The notes below the pieces were generated by a model, which was given only the letters and a program-made list of their open reading frames with translations, had not been told where the DNA came from and searched no databases. Below, piece after piece: positions 10,777-23,539 of a DNA stretch of 64,000 bases. Source of the DNA: Pyrenula massariospora. Lineage: Eukaryota > Ascomycota > Eurotiomycetes > Pyrenulales > Pyrenulaceae. Made by a program: the position numbers and the translations under genes. The number at the start of each line of letters is the position of its first letter. The first letter of the stretch is position 1. The DNA lies in contig JAGFMI010000008.1 of assembly GCA_021030905.1 (NCBI GenBank), forward strand, positions 744,001-808,000, written 5' to 3'.

Positions 10777-12303
10777 TAGCGTAATCTCATGATTCGGAAA
10801 GCTGCAGCAACTCTACAGTGCAGGATACAGTGGCTCCAAGTTAGTCTTATGAGATTTCTGCATGGTCTTCGGTGTCAAGAAGTGGGAGCGATGCAAGCTT
10901 GTTCCTTTTAGCATTATCCATTTCGCAATCCGGTTGGTCGAGTGGTACCCGTCCAACATTCTTGCCGTGCCTCATGGCATGCAAACCTTCAAACGCAAGG
11001 CCTACATGCTTCAACAACTTGATTTTGACTCCGACTCCTCACTGCGATACACACTAGAACGGATGACCACCAATGAGATACCGTCTTCCACTTCTGCTTG
11101 TTACATGGACTTTCGCCGCTTTGAAGATTGATCGTGAATTTATTCCAAGTATGTTGTCAGGCTCGTAGCGCAAGCCGCGTAATGAACGCCGAATACGGAG
11201 CATCGCTGGAAACAGAAGCCAACGCTGGATGAAGAACGTGGTGCGGGATTTCCTCGGCCGATCTGACCGTTAGTATTAGCGCCAGCCTGACATTCGAGCC
11301 TTGCGCAGCCAGACAAATTTTTGGGCTCCAAGTCGTTCGTATGCGATGAGCCTGCAATCCGCGTACAAGTTTTGTGATGGCGTGCGCGGCTCATGTCGAA
11401 TTATATGTACTTTTTTCCGCCCCAATAGCCTCACGCCTCCCTTTAGTTCCCCTCTCTTTGTGAAACGAATTTGGCCCCCTCCTCAATCCGGCATCGTGTC
11501 ATCTTAGATTTGGTGTCAGCCTCTTTTAGGCATTTCGTCACGAACGCCAAATCCATGCTTACAGCTTGTACGCCATCGGAGATTCCTTCCATTTCCTGTT
11601 CATGATCCAACTTATGAACTCCCGAAGATGCCGTTCTCAAAGTGTCGAACTTGGTTGTTCCGCCACGTTCAACACGTGAGAAGGTGCGGTCTTTGACCGA
11701 GGACATGGCTTGTCGATGAATTTGTTGGACGTTTCGAAAGTCCAACCAGACAGCTCAGAAATTATCCGACTTACTGGAGCACTTTTCACTTAGATCCCAA
11801 GGCTGACCTGGTTGGCTCCATCTGCGGGCCCGGTGCAGTGGCGCTGGCTTAGATGTTGCCATTCGTTTCCGCCCCAAAGAACGAGCCTCCGATCCCAAAA
11901 TCCACGCCTTTACTTGAGTCTAGTGGAAAATAGGTTAGTCGCAGGGATTGATTACTCTACCCAGACCCACCGAATAAGCATAATGGACCTTGTTGGTCTA
12001 AGTTTGGGGCTGTCCTCCGTTGCTCCTAATTGCAGCCTTCTACGTAGGTAAAGTACAAGACGCGGCCATCCGCGCTCGCAGTCGTGAGATGGTGTCAAAG
12101 GCTCTCTCTGTGATTGTCAGTCCGGTCGAACCTCGACCCGGCCCACAATGAATGTTTTCTCTTCGATTGCTACAGTGTTTCGTTGATCTATCTTTGTCTC
12201 AATCTGTTTTCCTACCTGCTGCTGGCGGGGCTGGATTTCCTAGGCCAGACAGCCAGCAACCACCCGTTTACATGCCTCATGCGTTTGTCCAACCCAACAC
12301 GAT
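10777..12303. other. Gene-poor 1.5 kb
   Basis: No supported gene. One minus-strand ORF (ATG at 11706, stop near 11443, 87 codons) has a plausible amino-acid mix but no recognisable motif and no homologous look; it may be chance or a relic. The last 200 bp before 12304 are the likely leader of the GT71 gene. Confidence 0.35.
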
Positions 12304-13902
12304 ATGATGTCGTCCGAAAAGGGTCAGAGTATCTTGCCACTCAAAAGCCCGATCCTTATACCCGTAAAGCATGATAGCCTTGAGTCGATGAAGAGTCCCA
12401 AGCTGCAACCTGTTGAGCCAAGATGGCAGGTTCGGGATATCTCATCTCAAAAATTTACTCGCATTGCAGCAGCATGCATTCTGACAATTCTTTTTCTCTT
12501 CTCACCTCTGTACAAGATGCATCAATATGCAACCCGAATGATCATCGAGGGGTCCATCTCACACGCCCAGAACCTTACAGCTGAAGATCTTCCACCCACT
12601 GAATTCGGAGCCATGGCTCAACGAGTGTCCGCTATAGCCCAAGTCGCGGAGTTCGTGAAGAAGTACCCTAAATTGGATCATAAGCCTCTCAATGAGCTGA
12701 TACAGCACGCTTTCCCTTGGTGGGTCCAGTCACAAGAGATCTACACTCCCTGGCAGAAAAGTCAGACCCCATCACTGGACTCCGATACCTCCCTTATCAT
12801 TCCAGTCGGAAAATCCAAAGCCAACTTCGCGGGTGACCTGATCGCCACACTCCGCCAAGTAATAGGATCAAAGATTCCAATTGAAATCGCCTATGCAGGG
12901 CACACCGATCTTCCCCTCGCCGTGCGCGAAAAATTCCGCCTCATAGGCGGACCCAACATCTCCTTCCTTGACGTCACCGAAATATTCGACGACGACTACA
13001 TCTCCTTCGCGCAGGGCACATGGGCCATCAAACCCTTCGCCATGCTCGCGTCCAAATATCCCAGAACTATCCTCGTCGATGCCGATACCGTCATCTTCTC
13101 TTCCCCGGACAATATCTTTGACGAAGACCCCGAACTCCGCCGCACAGGAATCCGACTATTCCACGACCGAGTCCTCGAGCCTCACCCGGAACGCACGTCT
13201 TGGATCAAAGCCACCCTCGCCGCCGCCGGCCGCGCCAATCTCCCCACTCCCGCCCTAAACAACTCCTTAATCTGGAACGGCGTTATCGGCGATATGGTGG
13301 ATAGCGGGATGGTCCTCTGGGACAAGTCCCGCCCCAGCACCTTCCTCGCCCTGATGTACGTCGCATGGATGAACACCCGCGAGCCCCGCCTCAGCGAGAC
13401 CTACGAGCGCTGGTACGGCGATAAGGAGACCTTTTTCCTTGGACCCGAATTCCTGGGCGTCGAGTACGCCATCGCGCCCGAGTACTCCGGCCACATTGGC
13501 AACGTGGAGCCGGGCTGGAGCTCCCCCGCCGAGGGGCCCGAGATGTTGAGTCTGTGCTCTGAGCACGTCTTCCATGCCATCCGCACCACCACCGGGACTA
13601 CATCATCGTCTGCGCGGAACGGGAAGCCGAAGCCGGAGTTCAAACCCTTCTGGCTGAATGGTGGGCTGTACTTCTCGAAGAACCACCTCAGCTTCGGGTA
13701 TGCAAATTTTTCTCATTGGTGGCCGGGGAGTGCGCGGCATGAGAGTCAGCAGTGGCAATTCCGACACAGTCCACAGGGCACCGGGTGGATGTGCGCGCGG
13801 ACTCCGAAGGAGGAGGTGAGGGAGATTGGACCGGATGATGACTTTAGAGCGCTGTGGGAGAGGATGGTAGAAGTCAGTTCGGGGTTGAAGGGCATCTTTT
13901 GA
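12304..13902 (+). CDS. Alpha-mannosyltransferase, GT71 (MNN1/MNT type), type II membrane protein
   Basis: A single-exon ORF of 532 codons starting with two tandem ATGs at 12304 and 12307. It is a Golgi type II membrane enzyme in design: a short basic cytosolic tail, one membrane anchor (FTRIAAACILTILFLFSPLY, about residues 51-70), a stem, then the catalytic domain. GT71 enzymes add alpha-1,3-mannose to N- or O-glycans using GDP-mannose. Visible motifs are WAIKPFAMLASKYPRTILVD followed by the metal-binding DAD (D259-D261) and the later SGMVLWDKSR and WYGDKETFFLGPEF segments, which are typical of the family. Codon third positions change from C-rich to G-rich near 13500. It acts in the same broad pathway as ALG3 at 38.7 kb, but the two are not linked. 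Confidence 0.88.
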   Translation: MMSSEKGQSILPLKSPILIPVKHDSLESMKSPKLQPVEPRWQVRDISSQKFTRIAAACILTILFLFSPLYKMHQYATRMIIEGSISHAQNLTAEDLPPTEFGAMAQRVSAIAQVAEFVKKYPKLDHKPLNELIQHAFPWWVQSQEIYTPWQKSQTPSLDSDTSLIIPVGKSKANFAGDLIATLRQVIGSKIPIEIAYAGHTDLPLAVREKFRLIGGPNISFLDVTEIFDDDYISFAQGTWAIKPFAMLASKYPRTILVDADTVIFSSPDNIFDEDPELRRTGIRLFHDRVLEPHPERTSWIKATLAAAGRANLPTPALNNSLIWNGVIGDMVDSGMVLWDKSRPSTFLALMYVAWMNTREPRLSETYERWYGDKETFFLGPEFLGVEYAIAPEYSGHIGNVEPGWSSPAEGPEMLSLCSEHVFHAIRTTTGTTSSSARNGKPKPEFKPFWLNGGLYFSKNHLSFGYANFSHWWPGSARHESQQWQFRHSPQGTGWMCARTPKEEVREIGPDDDFRALWERMVEVSSGLKGIF

Positions 13903-15356
13903 GACCGACCAAGGAACTAGATGGAATTCAGAATCTGATAGTTGGGCGTCGTCTCTCGACACCCCAACGAATTCTCGCACCAGAGCAGAGCCGTGATCTG
14001 TTCCTCGGCACCAACCTCGACTAAGTCCTGGAGGGAAATAGGGACAAAGCTCTCTATGCGCATGAAGACCGACCACCAATTCACATGGAAGACGGGATAC
14101 TGGGCAAACAGAAGATTCGCTTCATAAGGTTTTGAAACACAGACCAGGAAAAAGAAATTCGTTTTCAGACTGATTTGTCAGAGCGGAGGTACACCAAGAC
14201 CCTGCTTGGAACCCGTCTTTTCTCTCAGATACTCCCGAAACCACGCGCCCGGTCACCTCTCCTCCTGCGTTCTACAGCCGCAGTACTCACCGTCACGCGC
14301 CCCAGACAACCAACCGGCCTGCTCCAGCCTCTTCTCTCAACACAAACAAATTTACCAGCATCAACGCGGAAAAAGAATCGCATAACTATTCTCCGCGAGA
14401 GAAGACGGACCCGCCCTTTCACAGACCGGAGATGAATTTCCGAGAGCAAGAGCCCCACGGCGTGGTAGGAGCCAGCCTGCCTCGCGTATCCAAACGCAAA
14501 CGCGCATCCGTCCTCGATTAGGCGTTGAGTGCAGAAATGGTTCATCTTGAGGCTGCGTGGTTGGAGCCATAGCACACCTGACAGCTAGCACTGGCTAGCA
14601 CCGACTGCACATCGGTGTAATGAGCTGGTGTGATGCGAGGTCTGATATCCGACCCCGTCCGGCTATGGCGGGTTGGTACTCGTACGAGTCCGTGTTGAGC
14701 GTCGGCGGGTTGGCGTACATAAAAATGGAGAAGAACGAGATATGTTCGATCTGAGTCTTGGATGTTGTGTTTGTACTTTTATGATGTCCTGTCTTGCATC
14801 GAAGGATTCTTCTTTTGATTTGGTTTATTCCAGCCCTGCAAGAAGGAACTACGAAGTAGAGTTTAAATGGCAGATCACTGACACCTAGGTAGATACTACG
14901 ACACCCCTTTCCGAGAATCGGCGTCGATCTATAAAACATTGTTATGCATTTCTTGTCTCTACCTTATACTTAGGATAGATACCTCTTAAGCAAAATCTCA
15001 GTTCGAAGACTGTGTCGTAAACCTCCTTGTGTTGACTTGTTACAACGTACCTATCTGAACTATCCTCCCAGCTCAGCTCAGCTCGGATTAGCTCACCAAG
15101 ACCATACACACACAGAGAACCTGCCCGTGCGTGGATTTCAAAGCGCATCCCAACCCGTAACCCACATATTGAGAGATCGCCTCGGCATTCCCACGCGTAC
15201 GATATACCCGCAACTGCTAGAGGAGCGGCCCTCGAGCTATCCTCTCACACTAAGTAGGCAAAGCATTCCCTACCCCCAATTCCCGCCCCTAACTTAACTT
15301 CAGCCACCCATCACCCACCATCTCCCTCCCCTCCCCCTCCCTCCTACCCTTCCCTC
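13903..15356. other. Convergent intergenic region, 1.45 kb
   Basis: The 3' flanks of convergent genes. Short overlapping ORFs on both strands between 14175 and 14591 show no family motif. A very C/T-rich tract on the plus strand begins near 15300 and continues into the 3' end of the next gene. Confidence 0.4.
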
Positions 15357-17527
15357 CTACCCCTCCCCAACTCCAAACCCCACAACCTCCTCAAGCGCAA
15401 ACTCCAACACCCCCACCTGTACCCCCACCCCCTCCCACATCCCCTTCCCCCCCTCTTTACCACCCTCCTCCCTCACCCTCCGCACCATCTCCCTAACCCC
15501 CTCCAAACACCCCCTCAACGGCTCCCCCCCCCTCATCCCCCAAATCTCTCCATCCCCATCCTTATCCCCTCCTCGTCGTAGAAGAAGAAAGTGATACAAC
15601 CTCAAAGACGCAGTATAAAACCCCACCCGCCCCACAAACCTCTCAACCGAGCCATCGCGGGGGTCCGGAAACAGCCCCCCCCCAAGCGCCCCAACAACCT
15701 TAGCCCCCGAGAACAAGCTCCCAGGCGACTCCGCGCGCTGGATCTCGTGTCTTAGCCATCCCACCGCGACGGTACGGAGAGGTTCGCTTGTCATATCCGC
15801 GTCTTCAGAGGAGGAAGGGGCGGTGAGGGTCTGCGTGATGATGTCCCACCGTGTTTGTTCGTCCGGGTGGCCGTGCAGAAGGTGCGAGGCGATGTGGTGC
15901 GAAACGGCGCGGATGTCTGGGTCCGCGTGGGCGGCGGACAGGTGGGTGAGCGGGTGGAAGGCTGTCGCGGTGAAGGTTTCGGTTGGAGGGTAGGGGCCGA
16001 TGTTGGAGTGCTGGGTGGCGAGGTAGAGGAGGGTTAGGAGGGCGTCGAGGGTGGGGAGGGGTTGGGATGGGAGGTTTGGGTAGTGGGATAGGAGGTTGGT
16101 AAGGGTAGGGAAGACGAGGGGAGTAAGGGGGGTTGGGGGGATGTCTTTGTAGTAGGCGAGGAGGGAGTGGAAGGTGGAGGCGGCGAGGTAGAAGAGGGTT
16201 CCTGTTGGGGGGAAGGGGATGGAGGTTGGGGAGATGGGGTATTCTGTGGGTTCGGGGTCTTCTGCGGAGGGGGAGGGGGAGGGGGGTTGGGGTGGAGAGA
16301 GGATGTGGGTGAAGGTTGAGGGGTGGTTGAGGGAGAGGGCGTTGCAGAGACGCTGTTGAAGATGTTAGCTTGAAGTCTGAGGCGAGAAGAGACAGAATAG
16401 AGTGAGATAAAGGGCAACGCAGGAAGGGTTAATAAGAACGAATTACATACCACCAACTTCTCTACAATCAAATCTCCATCCCTCAACCCTTTATCTCCCC
16501 TCCACCCCTCTATCGCCGACGTCCTCCCTGGCACAACTTTCTTCGGCTCCACCTGCTCCCTCAACCTCACACTCCAGCCCATGCCCACCTCCGCCCCTAC
16601 ATCAAGCACCCAATCCTCTAACACCTCCAACGCCACCGCTTGGAGCAATTTCTTCACAATTGCGTCGTCACCATCTAAATCCTCAGCCTTGACTGCTGCA
16701 TCAACACCTTCTTCCGCCTCCGGATCCGGCAGCGGCGCTGTGATGTGATCTCCGCCAGGCTGCGAGGTAGCTGGATCTGCGTTCGCCATCGACGTCCTCG
16801 GTGGCAGCGCTGGTCGTTGGGTCCCAGAAAGCTTCGTCAAAAGCTCAACAATCACAACTGTCGTCGGCGCAGTAATCAAGCCACGGTACGCACGTAACAC
16901 AGCAGGCAGGCTCGTCGCTAGGAACCGGCTTGGATTCTTGGTCTTGATGCGCGGATGTAGAATAGACAGCATGTGAACAAGCGAGGTGAACTGTAGCGTC
17001 GACATGGCAGGCACTGATACAATGGGCTGAGGTGGGTCCGAGACTTGTAATTTTTCTTTGAGTTGTTCTGAGAGATTCTGTTCTGAGGGAGGCGGTGGAT
17101 CGGGCATGCCATCGAGTTTCATGGCGCCAAGGTGAATTCTATCTGCTTCTCCCGAAAAGGTGCGCAGGCCCTCGCTTTCTGGGTCATAATCGTCGTCTTC
17201 ATCAGCGCTTTCGTTTGCGAGTCTTTCCAAGGCTTCGGTGACTCTAATAATGACTTCCCTTGGATTTCCTTTTCGAGCCACCAGATCTAAACAGCCCTGG
17301 CTCTGAGGGAGCATGGGTAGGAGAAGGTGGACAAGGTCCCATCCAATATTTTCGGTCAAAGAGTTTTCAGAGTCATTCTCTAGGACTTGTTGTAATGAAG
17401 GGAGACGGGCTGGGGTTAGTTGGTACTCTAGGATAGTAAGATAGGTGATATAGTCAGCCTTGGGAGGGAGGGCCGCAATGATGGGGTCTTCAGGTTCAGG
17501 CTCAACCTTGCCCGGTTGATCTGCCAT
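15357..17527 (-). CDS. Ybp1/Ybp2-like (YAP1-binding / glomulin-ALF4 type) protein
   Basis: Two exons, 17527-16451 and 16352-15357, joined over a 98-nt intron (GTATGT donor, CTAAC branch region, CAACAG acceptor), give 690 residues. The start is MADQPGKVEPEPEDP. In the Ybp family of alpha-helical repeat proteins, yeast Ybp1 assists oxidation of Yap1 and Ybp2 acts at the kinetochore. Supporting segments are the N-terminal YITYLTILEYQLTPARLPSL, ENIGWDLVHLLLPMLP, CLDLVARKGNPREVIIRVTE and PAMSTLQFTSLVHMLSILHP, and the C-terminal repeat-like part LFYLAASTFHSLLAYY. Which of the two yeast roles applies cannot be told. Exon 2 is compositionally odd: its first half uses almost only C-ending codons and its last 130 codons mostly G-ending ones, creating homopolymer runs. 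Confidence 0.8.
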
Positions 17528-20500
17528 TTTCTAATGGAAACCTATGGGGACAGAATATGGAAGTTGAGTTTACTAGAGAAATTCCGAAGTCCCGCAAGAA
17601 CAAGGCGACAATTTGGAAGTGAGGTAATGTGAAACCAGTTGAGGAGCACAGATGCACAGAGCGGAGGATTTGCGGGGCTCGTGGGTGGGGAGGAGCCAAG
17701 CTACGCGACTTTGGACTTGGGCGCCGTCCGCCCCGGGCGCATCGAGACTCTAATTACACTAAGACTTCTCTTGGCGGATCACGGCTTGGAAATTTACTGG
17801 GTACTCCTTCTACTCACCAATGTGGCGCTGTTTAAGCACCTCTCCAGTTTACGTGAAACCCTCAATAGAGGGATTAAGGTTGTCTTGTTGAATGCTTTTC
17901 TCACATGTCGGTACATTCTCTACCACCTACCAGCGACGTCCGTCCCATGATCCAAAGATCCAAAAATAGGTCCGTGAATGTTCCGAGCCAAGCAGATTAT
18001 CAAACAATTCAAGATCTCATACTAGTGTAGTCTCTTATGTCGAAAACTCATATTCGCTTGGGTTTACTCTCGAAGGTTTTCTTACTGCATTTACTGGTAC
18101 CACCTAGGATCTCATGGGCCGTAACGCTGTGTGCCTCTCTCGCGAGTGAATCCTGAAGCCCGATTGTGGAATCTATGTAAAGAAGTCCCAATCGGGTCCG
18201 GAATGTCTATTGATTCGTAGACATCCTGGGAGCGGTACACCTGCCGCTTTGAGACTTCTGCGATAACTCCGTTTGCTTCCGTTAGTGATGGCGTGTCAAG
18301 TGTCAATTTACTTCGGTTTAGCAATAGTACATGGCACTGGACACGCTTCAACTACCTGACGGATGCGGCTGAATATAACCCCACACAATATGTGCGAGAG
18401 CGTTGGAAATTTAGCATGTAGGTTCGCCGAAAGCTCAAACAGAATAATAGCCGAGCTCTGGACCAAGGATGCAAGCAATTCTTCCCCCACGACGTAAATG
18501 GTCGAGAATCGTGAGAATGGTGAAAATTCCTGGCTAGGAAATGGAGCTGGGCAGATCGAGCTGCGATGGCTCGTTCATCGGTTGAATTTCTCTAAGACAA
18601 AGTTTCGCCTGTCGGTGCATTGAAAGGAGAAAAGGAGAGGCTCAGGTTGAGAGTGTCTTGGCTCCTGCCCCGAGTAGAGATCTGCATATGTTTGTCGGGC
18701 AAAATTCAATATGCACAGGGGCGATGTCTTCGTAGCTTGGCGCTCAAAACGTACCGTGTGTCAGCAGCGATACTACGAATGGAAGCTTGTTAGCCATGTC
18801 GCACACATGCACCTATGTTCGCATCACTTTAATAGGCTAGAGATAATCCTCCAGGCTTCCATACTTCTCGGCCGAGATTATGGTTGACTGGAACGTCTGC
18901 AGTTGTCCTCGTACAAAACGTGATTGCAAGATAGGTTCGAGCAGGGATCGTGTGCGAAGAACGTTCGGCGAGCACGTATTTATTTGAAATTACTTGCTTG
19001 CTTTGTCAGAGCTTCCCCTGAAAGTCGAGCCAAAGTCAAGGACGGAACAGAGCAGCAATTGGACCAGATTGAGTCTCACTCGCCGAGGGCTAATCAGAGC
19101 CTGACACAAGGCTCTAAAGCATATCTTGATCGAGATGCATCGCTAAGCTTGTGACACGCGTAGGCTGTCAGGAACGTCCTAGGATACCGATGAGGTCGCT
19201 TGGCAGCTTTAGGGATGCGATTTCGGTTTGCCGTAACGGGGTGGCCGGCGGTATAACTGGGACGGCTGGAGCCTCAGCGGCCTTTAATTTACACAGCATA
19301 AGTAGATTCCATCATGATCTGCAGTACAGTGGTTAATCATTCATCCACTCCTTTGCGACCGCACAATCTTGGACCGACCTGTTTTCTAACAGGCCTGGAC
19401 CCAGGCGGACATGGAGGGGGGCGGAAACGCACGGGCCGCCCCCGCGATGAAAAAAAAAAGTTGTGATCGTTGTTCTCGAGGCTGAGTCGCATCTGGTTGT
19501 TGGGAATCGGGCCCGCCCGGTTCGTAACTGGGTCTGTTTCGACTCGTGATACCCAGCGTAATTTAGGCTAATTGCATAAGGAGGAGCTGCGAAAGTAGGT
19601 CCTCGCTTAATCTAGAAAGCGACGTCTTGGAGGATAGCTCCAATAGAGTGCTTCTTACCGTTGTATGAAGCATTGGCGCACAGAGCCTGACAAAGATTGC
19701 TAGGTAGCCTGTGGGCTGTCGCCAGTGTCAAACAAGTTGAATGTTCCTGTCTGAGATTTCTTGAATGAGTTTTTTGGCGAATACTCTTTGTGCGTTGGTG
19801 TTTCTTCAATCATCGAAAGGTTTATCAACAACAATCCGAATTTCGCCCTTGGAGAGGCTGTTACGTTTGCATATGTAGGCAGAGCTACATGTAAGCTCGA
19901 TAATTCTCACCCGGCTTTAAGTGCCTCGATCAACGTGAGGGTGGTGCTGGGTCGCTTCAGTGCGGAAACAGCCTTGCTTATGACAAGCATTTTAGGGCCA
20001 TAGGGCCGAAGGATGCTTTAGCGAGCCAACGTCGCCCCTGAATTGGTTGGGTTACGTACAACTGAATTATGCAAGGTCCTTACATCAATTATACCTTCTC
20101 ATTTGATATGAATGGCCTTCACTCTGCTACTTACAGTTTATAGAGGCCAATGAAGCACCGCCAAAGATAGAGTGGGTTGGCCGCTTGATGGAGTTCGCTT
20201 TCTTAAGAAACGCCAACATCGAATCTTTAATACACTTTGTGAAATTATCGATATGCGCCACCGCACACACAGGCCAGCCCTGACGAAAAACTCTTGCATA
20301 ACTGGTCATTACAGTTGGGTGCGCGGTCGTGCTCCTAAAGATCTGCAGATACTTGCATGGCCCTAGCGCTTAGAGCTACATTCATTGGCCTTTTTTCCAG
20401 TCGTCGACCTTTCTCCTTTCTGAGAAATTACCCAAGCTGTGGTCTCTCCGGCTTTGGACAGCCGTCGTCCAATACCTTCATACAGAAAGCATCTAAGCAG

Positions 20501-20609
20501 CACTATTCACCAATGAATCTTTGCCGCTCTTTTATCTTCTAGTTTTGCCCTCGGTCTTCCTCCATGTTCTGAAGATACAAACTCTGCTTTCCTCTCCTAG
20601 CCCCCTACT
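17528..20609. other. Gene-poor 3.1 kb
   Basis: I found no ORF with a recognisable motif or codon pattern, no tRNA and no clear transposon ends. A GC-rich patch at about 19385-19450 with an A10 run stands out in otherwise moderately AT-rich sequence. The final 150 bp before 20610 are the probable promoter and leader of the receptor-like gene. Confidence 0.4.
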
Positions 20610-21798
20610 ATGGCTTCCAACGTGACCGAAGCGCGGTTGAAACCTTCTCCCGGATATTTGGCGGAAGATCTCAGCCGGCCATTGTTGGACCTTAGCGTTG
20701 CCTTCCTTGTAATACAAACTTTGTTCTTCGCCTTCTTTGTCGCCTCACGATTTACGGTCAAGTCCTCATCATATGGGCTTGAGACTTGGTGTTTTATACC
20801 AGCAGCATATATAATTTGTACGGCTATATGCATTAATGCTATCCGTAAGTCACATTGCTATATCATATCCACCAACGTTCATAATTTTTTCTCTTTGGCC
20901 GAGCTAACATCATTCACAAGTTTTGGTCAAGATTGGCGGTGCTGGACGTCACGAACTCTACTGGCTCTCGACGGATCCACAAACGATAACAACACACTTA
21001 AAACTTGTGACTATAGAAGAAACACTCTACGTTTCATCTATCGCCTTTTCTAAGTTCGCTATCATCACTTTATATCTCAAAATCTTTCTCGATGGATGGG
21101 TTCGCCGACTTATCTGGTTCACCGGTACCATCGTTCTTCTGACCTGGCTCAGTGGCCTACTAGAAGCGTTTTTAATTTGCCAGCCGTTCAGCTATAATTG
21201 GGACAGAACAGGCAAGGGACACTGCGGCGATATAGCAGCTGCCTTCCGATACATCAGCATCCCGAATATCCTTACTGATCTTGGTATTCTGCTGCTACCA
21301 TTTCCAGCCCTGTATAAATTGCGTGTGACAAAATGGAAGAAGATTGGTATCATCGTAACATTTCTGCTTGGTAGCTTGTAAGTGGAAAACATGCTGAATG
21401 GCTGATATTAGGGGCTGACTCTCTCATCCTACAGCGGCATGGTCACCGCCATCATACGTTTCGTTAATTTCTATAATACCAACATCTATGTTGATATAAC
21501 CTATAATTATAAACCTACTTGGACATGGACTATCGTCGAGCCTGCAACATACTTCATATGCGCCATTCTCCCTCACCTTCGGTCGCTACTTCGCCACATA
21601 TACAGAGACCAACAACGATCCACGAATTCCTCGTCGCTAACCCGACAACCGCTCCGCACCACAATGCATCGTGGAGACTCCGTAGACCTGTCTCTTGCTG
21701 AACCTCCGTCAGCCCCGAGAAAAGCAAACTCTGCCACACCGACACCCTCGGACACTCTGCGATCTGGTGCCTCCACGTTCAGAGAATCTGAGCTTTAA
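20610..21798 (+). CDS. Seven-TM rhodopsin-like (Pth11/SAT4-type) integral membrane protein
   Basis: Three exons, 20610-20844, 20921-21377 and 21435-21798, give 351 residues; the introns have GTAAGT donors and ACAAG and ACAG acceptors and restore one frame. Several hydrophobic spans are visible: DLSVAFLVIQTLFFAFFVA, FIPAAYIICTAICINAI, VSSIAFSKFAIITLYLKIFL, LIWFTGTIVLLTWLSGLLEA, ILTDLGILLLPFPALY, KIGIIVTFLLGSFGMVTAII and WTIVEPATYFICAILPHLRS. The order and the phrases FLICQPFSYNWD, GHCGD and WTIVEPATYFICAILP are characteristic of the fungal rhodopsin-like domain (Pth11-like family), which includes surface-sensing receptors of plant pathogens. There is no N-terminal CFEM cysteine domain. The C-terminal tail is Ser/Thr-rich and probably cytosolic. 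The ligand is unknown. Confidence 0.88.
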
Positions 21799-22376
21799 CA
21801 GCCTATGTCGGCTATCCCTGTTGCAATCGAAAAAATACTACCGGCTCTATGGTCCCAAGGCTAGAGGATAGTGATGATGGCGGGAGGAGCCATTTCGACG
21901 TCCAGTCCTGCTGCAAACGACGCGCTGGCGTCCGTTAGATTCTCTTCTTTTAATGTGTGATAAAGTTGTCTGTGAGAATTTGCTATCTGCATCTCTCTCT
22001 ACTTGATGGGAGCGCGATAATAAGTTTTATATCACATCGCAGGTGGAAATTAATACAATACGCTTCCCGATTGTTCTGAGGTGATTTTTGAATAGCTCTT
22101 GTGACTGTAGGACTCGAGAAGACGTAGACTTAGCCGAGACCCAGCAAGCTTACGCGAGTCTAGATATCAGAAGGTTTCAGACATCTGAAAGTCTGATCTG
22201 GCGTCCGTCCGGCTTATATTCGGATGCGCTACAGCCTTGACGATTTCCGATTCAGCTTCAAGGCCGTGAAAGCTTGGGACACGTCATATCCTTCCTTCTT
22301 CCTCACATAGCACTGGCGGCCGCCCAGCCAAAAATCGGGCGAGACAAAATTAATTGCTAGCCACACGGCCAGTGCG
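21799..22376. other. Convergent intergenic region
   Basis: The 3' flanks of two convergent genes, 578 bp. I see only short imperfect inverted repeats near 22165-22200 and no gene. Confidence 0.4.
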
Positions 22377-23539
22377 TCATTGTATCACGCATTGCGAAGC
22401 TCCCTGGTTCCTATTATTGCCACCGCAATAGTCCGGAACCTTCTCATCCTTTGCTGTAGCAGGGCCCGTAAAACCAGTCTTGTCGGTGCAGCCCGCGTCA
22501 TCGATGCAGACCTTGGTCCAGTAGTTCTCCTGTGGAGAGATTCTAGGCTTAGCAGGTGATTTCAGATGGAGATGCGCGCTTGTGCGGAAAGAGTTGAAAT
22601 CAGCCTTACTAGTGCAAGCCATATGTAGCTGTCAGCATTTCGAGTGCAGACTTCAGCATATGATTTTCGGAGTGCCTGAGTCCCATAAGGGCCGTACCCT
22701 GACTCAAGCGTCTGGCCGGTTACCGGACTTTTGGAGTCGCTGAATGGGGGCGGACCAATTCCTATGTCGCCAATATATTTAGGCCAGCCCTCGAGATCCC
22801 TATTTTGTGACACTTAGTATAGAAATTGCTCACTATACTAGCTTCACGTAGACAGAGTAAAATAAGAACATACTGGATATTGTCTCCACCAATGGTATTA
22901 AAATGGAGATATTCATGGAGAAGGGCCGCAGATAGAGTGAGCATGTCATAGGTAACAACTTCACCAAGCTCTTCACATTGGATGGCATTTGTGCCGCTAA
23001 GTTCTCGCACTCTTCTAGTGCGCTCCTTCATGCAACAACGAACTCGAAGAAAATTGTTAACACCTTGACGATTGAAACTTCGGCTGCTGTAGCAGAGAGT
23101 CCCAATTTCCGTGGCACAATTATGATTGTCGCTAAAGTCTCTATTGTCGATAACAATGGAGCTCAACAGGACAGAACCGTCTTTTTTATTATTTCCAAGC
23201 ATTACACTGAAGACTTTCCTCACCGTGTCTTTGTCACTGGACCCGAAGTAATGGGAAAATATATCATTGTCGAAACCGATATCGATTTGCGCTGATATTA
23301 GGGTTATTGAGTTAGACCATGCACTTTGGAGCTGGATCTTGAAGCGAACGTCGTGTTCATTATTATCATCAAAATTCACGAAGGTTAGCTGCGATCGCTC
23401 AAGAAGCCTTGAGGCACTCGGGCTGCTGGTATTGAGGTCAAAATGGGTAGATGTAGCGCTTGAAAGCCTACCTTCTCAGAGGTTTTGTCAAGCTGATAGA
23501 GAACCATCCTGCGATGGCCATGAGCGAGCGAGGACGCAT
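22377..23539 (-). CDS. Putative zinc metalloendopeptidase (HExxH, fungal lysine-specific/M35-like type)
   Basis: Proposed exons 23539-23472, 23422-22874, 22799-22610 and 22529-22377 (319 residues). Introns 2 and 3 are clear: GTATGT with a TACTAAG branch, and GTAAGG with CCACAG. The first exon is weaker; it was chosen because the main ORF lacks an ATG and a 49-nt intron restores the frame. The segment LSAALLHEYLHFNTIGG carries the zinc-binding HEYLH (His192/His196), and the later GYGPYGTQALRKSY and CTRNADSYIWLALENYWT are typical of fungal secreted metalloproteases of this group. Eight or more cysteines fit an extracellular protein, although the predicted N-terminus (MRPRSLMAIAGWFSISL) is only a mediocre signal peptide. 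Activity is inferred from the motif. A wrong first exon is the main doubt. Confidence 0.65.

Noticed and set aside
14175-14591. Overlapping ORFs on both strands, Arg-rich
   Set aside because: Composition follows local GC bias, no motif, no consistent frame.
18935-18975. Possible tRNA B box (GGTTCGAGCAGGG)
   Set aside because: No A box or acceptor stem can be paired around it.
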